Positions 5,851 to 9,166 of a DNA stretch of 9,166 nucleotides are shown here, piece by piece (position 1 is the first letter of the stretch; the number at the start of each line of letters is the position of its first letter). The DNA is from CARZYU01 sp964370085 (GTDB lineage: Bacteria > Bacillota_I > Bacilli_A > RF39 > UBA660). The position numbers and the translations under genes were made by a program. The notes under the pieces are model-generated. The model did not search any database. It was given only the letters and a program-made list of their open reading frames with translations, and had not been told where the DNA came from. The stretch is taken from NCBI GenBank assembly GCA_964370085.1, contig CAYJHI010000038.1, positions 1-9,166 of the forward strand, in the 5' to 3' direction.

Positions 5851-6569
5851 TGATCAAAGGAAGTGTTAATACAATAGAAACATTAGGATTAGTAGATGGT
5901 CCTGGTATAAGAACAATCGTTTTTCTAAACGGGTGTAAGCTTCGGTGCAAGTATTGCCATAATCCTGAAATGTTTGAACAAAAAGAATTAAATTATACAG
6001 TAGATCAATTAATAACAAAAGTAAAAAGATATAAACCATATTATAAAGATAAAGGGGGAGTAACCTTCTCAGGAGGAGAAGCACTTCTACAACCAAATTT
6101 CTTGATTGAGTGTTGTAAACAATTAAAAAAAGAGCAAATAAATATTGCCCTAGATACTTCAGGTGTTGGATTAACTTTAGAACAAACAGAAGAAGTGCTA
6201 AAGTATATAGATTTAGTAATATTTGATATAAAGCATTATCAAGAAAAAGAATATCAAGAGTTAACTTCTTATTCTATAAAAAATAGTTTAGACTTTATAA
6301 ATTTATTAAATAAGTTAAATAAAAAGGTATGGATAAGACAAGTAATTATTCCCAATTATAATGATAATAAAGAATACTTATATGGATTAAAAAAGTTTGT
6401 TGATAATATTAATAACGTAGATAAAATAGAATTTTTACCTTACCATACTCTAGGAGTAGAGAAATATAATAAATTAAATCTTGATTATAAACTAAAAAAA
6501 GTTCCTGATATGGACTCCGGTAAGTGTCAAGAACTATATAATATATATATAAAAATAAAAGACCTCTAA
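5850..6569 (+). CDS. pflA: Pyruvate formate-lyase activating enzyme (radical SAM)
   Basis: This 239-aa radical SAM protein installs the glycyl radical on PflB: a [4Fe-4S] cluster cleaves S-adenosylmethionine to a 5'-deoxyadenosyl radical that takes hydrogen from the PflB glycine (Gly715 here). The cluster motif CxxxCxxC is Cys29, Cys33 and Cys36 (GCKLRCKYCHNPE). The SAM-binding GGE motif is at residues 75-77 in GGVTFSGGEALLQP. The N-terminus (GSVNTIETLGLVDGPGIR) is typical of PflA, and there is no extra ferredoxin-like cluster insert as in many other glycyl radical activases. Length matches E. coli PflA (246 aa). Its ATG shares one base with the pflB stop codon and has no strong SD, so expression probably depends on translation of pflB. 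Its own stop lies inside a bidirectional terminator. Confidence 0.95.
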   Translation: MIKGSVNTIETLGLVDGPGIRTIVFLNGCKLRCKYCHNPEMFEQKELNYTVDQLITKVKRYKPYYKDKGGVTFSGGEALLQPNFLIECCKQLKKEQINIALDTSGVGLTLEQTEEVLKYIDLVIFDIKHYQEKEYQELTSYSIKNSLDFINLLNKLNKKVWIRQVIIPNYNDNKEYLYGLKKFVDNINNVDKIEFLPYHTLGVEKYNKLNLDYKLKKVPDMDSGKCQELYNIYIKIKDL

Positions 6570-6584
6570 TTAGAAGTCTTTTTT
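6557..6584. terminator. Bidirectional terminator shared by pflA and the convergent minus-strand gene
   Basis: AAAAGAC (6557-6563) pairs with GTCTTTT (6576-6582). After one C:A mismatch the stem continues with TCTA/TAGA of the palindrome TCTAATTAGA (6565-6574). T-tracts leave both sides (6579-6584 on plus; complement of the A-rich 6551-6560 on minus). The pflA stop TAA (6567-6569) and the opposite gene's stop TAG (complement of 6566-6568) overlap inside the hairpin. Confidence 0.8.
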
Positions 6585-7048
6585 GTAAGTGCGATATCCT
6601 TAATTATAGTAGTATGACCACTGTTAACAGAATCATATAAAAGATCAATTGCAGTAGCTTCGCCCATATCAAAATTAGGAACATCATATGCAATTTTTGT
6701 AATAGAAATAATAGATTCATTATCGATCAAAAACGTATCGTCAATTTCCTGAGCATTACATAGTAATTCATTACTTTTAGCATCTCTAAATTCTAATTGA
6801 TTATCACTCTTAGGGTATGCTAAGCAAACGGCATTTCTAAGTTCATCGTTTTCTTCATAAGCAATAACGTAAGGTATTCTCTCGTGAGGTTCCTCATTAT
6901 TGATAAACGTATTACTATTAACATTATCTATATTAGTAACGTTCACTCTATCTTTGGTCATTAAACTACCAATCATAGAAATAACAATAACCCCAGCAGC
7001 AATAGTGGCAAAGGCGGACATATTAGCTTGTAAATTTTTAACTTTCAT
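6566..7048 (-). CDS. Unknown small membrane-anchored protein with an external domain
   Basis: I do not recognise this 160-aa protein. A short basic N-terminus (MKVKNLQ) precedes one hydrophobic helix at residues 11-30 (SAFATIAAGVIVISMIGSLM). By the positive-inside rule this is an N-in, C-out anchor, leaving about 130 residues outside. An Asn/Asp/Thr-rich linker (about 34-52) precedes a mixed domain with two Cys (75 and 97) that could form a disulfide. No lipobox is seen. The ATG at 7048 is chosen because AGGTGAT (complement of 7053-7059) ends 4 nt before it; GTG 7057 and ATG 7054 lie within that SD. It has its own promoter and stands opposite pflA, so it is not part of the pfl operon. Context gives no function. 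Codon composition resembles the neighbours and the SD is good, so I regard it as real. The plus-strand ORF overlapping its 5' part is a shadow. Confidence 0.75.
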   Translation of the reverse strand: MKVKNLQANMSAFATIAAGVIVISMIGSLMTKDRVNVTNIDNVNSNTFINNEEPHERIPYVIAYEENDELRNAVCLAYPKSDNQLEFRDAKSNELLCNAQEIDDTFLIDNESIISITKIAYDVPNFDMGEATAIDLLYDSVNSGHTTIIKDIALTKKTSN

Positions 7049-7052
7049 TTTC

Positions 7053-7059
7053 ATCACCT
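7053..7059 (-). promoter_or_regulatory. SD that fixes the start of the minus-strand unknown gene
   Basis: The complement of 7053-7059 reads AGGTGAT, 4 nt before ATG 7048. The GTG (7057) and ATG (7054) further upstream fall within the SD itself and are unlikely starts. Confidence 0.7.
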
Positions 7060-7065
7060 GGCTAT

Positions 7066-7094
7066 ATTATAGTAAAATAATTGATAATAGTCCA
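7066..7094 (-). promoter_or_regulatory. Promoter of the minus-strand unknown gene
   Basis: On the minus strand TGGACT (7094-7089) and a perfect TATAAT (7071-7066) are 17 nt apart, the standard sigma-A spacing. The -35 matches TTGACA at 4 of 6. The -10 lies 17 nt before the ATG at 7048, so the leader is very short. Confidence 0.6.
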
Positions 7095-7121
7095 CAATTA
7101 CTAGTAAAAAAGAGCATTTTT

Positions 7122-7130
7122 TGATAAAAT
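7122..7130 (+). promoter_or_regulatory. Candidate extended -10 promoter for the methyltransferase gene
   Basis: TGATAAAAT (7122-7130) fits TGn plus a -10 hexamer TAAAAT (5 of 6), with no convincing -35. It lies 25 nt before the ATG at 7156 in the divergent intergenic region. The likely SD is AAGGGATGTGAT (7140-7151). Confidence 0.4.
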
Positions 7131-7155
7131 ATTATAAGAAAAGGGATGTGATTTA

Positions 7156-8025
7156 ATGAAATTAGCAAACAATTGGCAAGATTATGAAATAATAGATGCT
7201 AGTAATGGGCAAAAGTTAGAAAGATGGAAAGACATTTACTTACTAAGGCCAGACCCGCAAATAATTTGGGATAATGGAAATTTAATGGATAAGTATAAAG
7301 GAATGATTCATGCTGTTTATCATCGCAGTAATAAAGGTGGAGGCACTTGGGAAAACTTAAAGAAAATGCCATCAGCGTGGACAATAGATTATAAAAATCT
7401 GACTTTTAATATTAAACAAATGGGTTTTAAACATACAGGACTATTCCCAGAACAGGCAACTAATTGGGATTTTGTTATGGATAAAATAAGAAATGCAGGT
7501 AGAGAAATATCTGTTCTTAATTTATTTGCTTATACAGGTGGAGCCAGCGTCGCATGTCTTAAAGCAGGAGCTAAAGTAGTGCATGTTGATTCTTCTAAAG
7601 GAATGGTTGAATGGTGTAAAGAAAATGTTAAAGCTACAGGTTTAGAAGATAAACCCATTAGATATATTATAGATGATGTTGTCAAGTTCGTTGAAAGAGA
7701 AAATAGAAGAGGCAATAAATACGATGTAATAATAATGGATCCGCCTTCGTATGGACGTGGAACTAACGGAGAAGTATGGGATATTGAAAAAGATTTAAAT
7801 GATTTAATAGAAAAATGTTTATTAATTTTATCAGATCAACCTCTAGTATTTTTAATTAATTCATATACAACAGGTCTATCTAGTCAAGTATTGGCAAATT
7901 TATTAAATAACACAATAGGAAAAAAACATGAAGGAATTATTACCAGTGGTGAAATAGGAATACCGATTAAGGATAGTGAATTGATTTTACCGTGTGGAAT
8001 ATATGGAAGATATGAAGGAAAATAA
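7156..8025 (+). CDS. Class I SAM-dependent methyltransferase, RlmI/RlmK-like (COG1092 type), probable rRNA methylase
   Basis: The 289-aa protein has a Rossmann methyltransferase fold in its C-terminal two thirds. Motif I is LNLFAYTGGASVACLKAGA (from residue 121), the ribose-binding acid is Asp145 in VVHVDSSKGM, and motif IV is Asp195-Pro-Pro-Ser-Tyr-Gly in IIMDPPSYGRG. LFAYTGG with DPPSYGRG is typical of the family that includes the 23S rRNA m5C methylase RlmI and the m7G domain of RlmKL. The first 110 residues lack a recognisable PUA domain, so this is the short form of the family and the target base cannot be read from sequence. Substrate is therefore inferred: probably 23S rRNA. The gene overlaps the following pseudouridine synthase gene, so the two RNA-modifying enzymes are likely made together. 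No catalytic motif is missing and the ends look complete. Confidence 0.88.
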   Translation: MKLANNWQDYEIIDASNGQKLERWKDIYLLRPDPQIIWDNGNLMDKYKGMIHAVYHRSNKGGGTWENLKKMPSAWTIDYKNLTFNIKQMGFKHTGLFPEQATNWDFVMDKIRNAGREISVLNLFAYTGGASVACLKAGAKVVHVDSSKGMVEWCKENVKATGLEDKPIRYIIDDVVKFVERENRRGNKYDVIIMDPPSYGRGTNGEVWDIEKDLNDLIEKCLLILSDQPLVFLINSYTTGLSSQVLANLLNNTIGKKHEGIITSGEIGIPIKDSELILPCGIYGRYEGK

Positions 8026-8683
8026 TATTAATATTTTATATGAAGATAATCACTTATTGGTAGTTGTAAAACCGTGTAATGTTTTATCACAAGCTGATAG
8101 TACGAAAGATATGGACTTACTTACGATGTTAAAAGACTATATAAGGGAAAAATATAAAAAACCAGGCAATGTCTTTTTAGGATTAGTGCATCGCTTAGAT
8201 CGTCCTGTAAGTGGAATTATGGTATATGCTAAAACATCGAAGGCGGCATCTAGGCTGACCAAAGATATTCAACAAGATAAATTTAAAAAGAAATATTTAG
8301 CTGTTATAAGTAATATAATTAAAGAAGATGAAGGAGTATATGAAGATTATCTGAAAAGAACTCCTGATGGAAAGAGTGTTATAACAAAAGAACAATATGG
8401 AAAATATGCAAAATTAGAATACAAAGTACTAGAAAGAAATAATGAAGAAAAAAAGACTTTGGTGGATATAACGTTAATAACAGGAAGACATCATCAAATC
8501 AGAGTGCAATTTTCCTCAAAAGGAAATTCTTTGTGTGGAGATCAACGATACGGAAAACAAGATAAAACGCAAATAGCGCTACATGCATATGAACTATCCT
8601 TTCCACATCCGATTAGTAAAGAAATAATGACATTCACTAACAAACCAATCAAGAAAGGACATTGGACAAACTTTACACTGTAA
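8012..8683 (+). CDS. RluA/RluD-family pseudouridine synthase without S4 domain
   Basis: The 223-aa enzyme should isomerise uridine to pseudouridine in rRNA or tRNA. The catalytic Asp is Asp63 in LVHRLDRPVSGIMVYAKTS, the RluA-family HRLD motif. The N-terminal strand NINILYEDNHLLVVVKP and the C-terminal motif GRHHQIRVQFSSKG (from residue 158, usually GRTHQIRVH) are also family hallmarks. There is no N-terminal S4 RNA-binding domain, so it resembles RluA/TruC-like or YlyB-related short members; the target cannot be assigned. ATG 8012 is chosen because the conserved core starts just after it. ATG 8003 and GTG 7994 are in-frame alternatives, and none has a strong SD. The gene overlaps the methyltransferase by 14 nt (more with the earlier starts), implying translational coupling. 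Confidence 0.9.
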   Translation: MKENNINILYEDNHLLVVVKPCNVLSQADSTKDMDLLTMLKDYIREKYKKPGNVFLGLVHRLDRPVSGIMVYAKTSKAASRLTKDIQQDKFKKKYLAVISNIIKEDEGVYEDYLKRTPDGKSVITKEQYGKYAKLEYKVLERNNEEKKTLVDITLITGRHHQIRVQFSSKGNSLCGDQRYGKQDKTQIALHAYELSFPHPISKEIMTFTNKPIKKGHWTNFTL

Positions 8684-8696
8684 AAAAAAGTCCAAT
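8661..8696 (+). repeat. Nested dyads at the end of the pseudouridine synthase gene
   Basis: ATTGGAC (8661-8667) and GTCCAAT (8690-8696) are 7-nt inverted copies enclosing a second dyad, TTTACA (8672-8677) / TGTAAA (8679-8684). A T-tract does not follow, so this is not a standard terminator. It could be a weak RNA structure ending the transcript, or chance. Confidence 0.35.
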
Positions 8697-8707
8697 AAAA
8701 AATAGTT

Positions 8708-8736
8708 TTGCAATTGATTTTAATATTTGATATGAT
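8708..8736 (+). promoter_or_regulatory. Sigma-A promoter of the last gene
   Basis: TTGCAA (8708-8713), a 17-nt spacer and TATGAT (8731-8736) form a good sigma-A promoter, strengthened by an extended TG at 8728-8729. It is one of the best promoters in the window. Confidence 0.8.
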
Positions 8737-8752
8737 ACATGTAGATAAAAAT

Positions 8753-8758
8753 AAGGAG
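8753..8758 (+). promoter_or_regulatory. Ribosome binding site of the last gene
   Basis: AAGGAG ends 8 nt before ATG 8767. It is the closest match in this window to the canonical AAGGAGG, so the gene is probably well translated. Confidence 0.85.
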
Positions 8759-8766
8759 ATGATTAT

Positions 8767-9166
8767 ATGCCATCAATAGAATTTAGTTTGGATTGGTTTT
8801 TAACAATTCCTGGTATGTTAATAACAGGAGGAGTATTTTTACTATTACTAGCCTTAATTATATTTATAGTTAGTTCAGGAAAAAATAAAAAAGCAAAACA
8901 AGAAATCAATGAAGATAAAAAAGAGGAATTAAAAGAGGAAACGGTTCCTGTAGAACCAACTGCAGTTTCACCTGTAGCAGATGTAACTGTAGCGGCAGTA
9001 GCGCCTGCTGAACCAGCGGTAACAACAACTACAGAAGTTGCACCTGCACCAGTTATAAATGAAAATGATCAAATTATACCTGTTACAGAAATTCCAGTTA
9101 TGCCTGAAATGAAAGAAGAACCAGTTGTAATACCAGCAGCGGTAGTTGAAACACCAGTGGAACCAA
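8767..9166 (+). CDS. Unknown single-pass membrane protein with a Pro/Ala/Val/Thr/Glu-rich tail (3' end missing)
   Basis: Open from ATG 8767 to the window end, 133 codons so far, with strong promoter and SD. I do not recognise a family. Residues 1-10 (MPSIEFSLDW) carry acid residues, residues about 15-36 are a hydrophobic helix (GMLITGGVFLLLLALIIFIV), and then come Lys residues (SGKNKKAK). The positive-inside rule predicts N-out, C-in, so the tail would be cytoplasmic. Residues about 38-60 are highly charged and may be helical (INEDKKEELKEE). From about 60 on the sequence is low complexity, rich in Pro, Ala, Val, Thr and Glu with repeated short units such as EPxV, VAPA and EEPVV. It looks like a flexible linker that may lead to a globular domain beyond the window. 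The coding DNA here is richer in GC (many GCA/GCG and CCT/CCA codons) than its neighbours, which follows from the Ala/Pro content. Confidence 0.8.
   Translation, partial: MPSIEFSLDWFLTIPGMLITGGVFLLLLALIIFIVSSGKNKKAKQEINEDKKEELKEETVPVEPTAVSPVADVTVAAVAPAEPAVTTTTEVAPAPVINENDQIIPVTEIPVMPEMKEEPVVIPAAVVETPVEP

Noticed and set aside
5866..6096. Minus-strand ORF opposite pflA, and similar ones opposite the kinase, pflB and methyltransferase genes
   Set aside because: They lie entirely within well-recognised conserved genes on the plus strand, have no SD, and look like nothing known.
6534..6553. TA-rich run near the end of pflA as a phase-variation tract
   Set aside because: It is an imperfect, short TA run encoding ordinary C-terminal residues (LYNIYIKI). 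A slip there would change only the last few amino acids.
7101..7120. A-tract and T-tract (AAAAAAGAGCATTTTTT) as a terminator between the divergent genes
   Set aside because: The stem is only A:T pairs, and no transcript should end there because both flanking genes start outward from this region.
6900..7124. Plus-strand ORF opposite the unknown membrane protein
   Set aside because: It has no SD and mirrors the minus-strand gene, which has its own promoter and SD. Its hydrophobic translation comes from the antisense of AT-rich codons.
1..9166. Recoding of TGA to Trp (Mycoplasma-type code), since no complete gene here ends in TGA
   Set aside because: All stops are TAA or TAG, but nine genes are too few in AT-rich DNA. 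Trp is TGG where checked, and full-length families are obtained with the standard code.

Overview
This is an AT-rich window with Shine-Dalgarno (SD) sites of the AGGAG / GGTGAT type, short intergenic gaps and a spoIIA-type gene order. All of that points to a low-GC Bacillota/Bacilli lineage. An uncultured anaerobic gut-type group near RF39 or Erysipelotrichales would fit, but that placement is inference. The standard genetic code works: every Trp I checked is TGG and no gene is broken by in-frame TGA. I see no tRNA, rRNA, CRISPR array, insertion sequence or phage gene, and no intergenic stretch over 300 nt.

Layout. 1-1140: the 3' part of a hybrid histidine kinase with a C-terminal receiver. 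1201-3541: a locus in the order dacF - spoIIAA - sigF, the B. subtilis order except that the anti-sigma kinase gene spoIIAB is absent. 3628-6569: the pflB-pflA pair (pyruvate formate-lyase and its activating enzyme), with its own extended -10 promoter. 6566-7048 (minus): a small unknown membrane-anchored protein convergent with pflA. 7156-8683: overlapping genes for a class I SAM methyltransferase and an RluA-family pseudouridine synthase, both probably RNA modifiers. 8767-end: the start of an unknown single-pass membrane protein with a Pro/Ala/Val/Thr/Glu-rich tail.

Main point. The spoIIAA and sigF products align with their B. subtilis counterparts almost end to end, but only 12 nt separate the two genes, so no spoIIAB can fit. 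The SpoIIAA-like protein also has Asp-Asp-Ile-Gly where SpoIIAA has Asp-Ser-Ser-Gly, so the serine that SpoIIAB phosphorylates is replaced by Asp. The 136-nt gap before spoIIAA carries a perfect 10-nt inverted repeat (AATCGACAAA...TTTGTCGATT) whose arms each match the Spo0A box TGTCGAA at 6 of 7 positions. Together these suggest a remodelled or degenerate partner-switching module: the sigma factor and antagonist remain, but the kinase and its phosphorylation site are gone.

The other genes look like ordinary fermentative metabolism and RNA modification. Three hairpin-plus-T-tract terminators start inside or overlap the stop codons of their genes, which suggests a compact genome.
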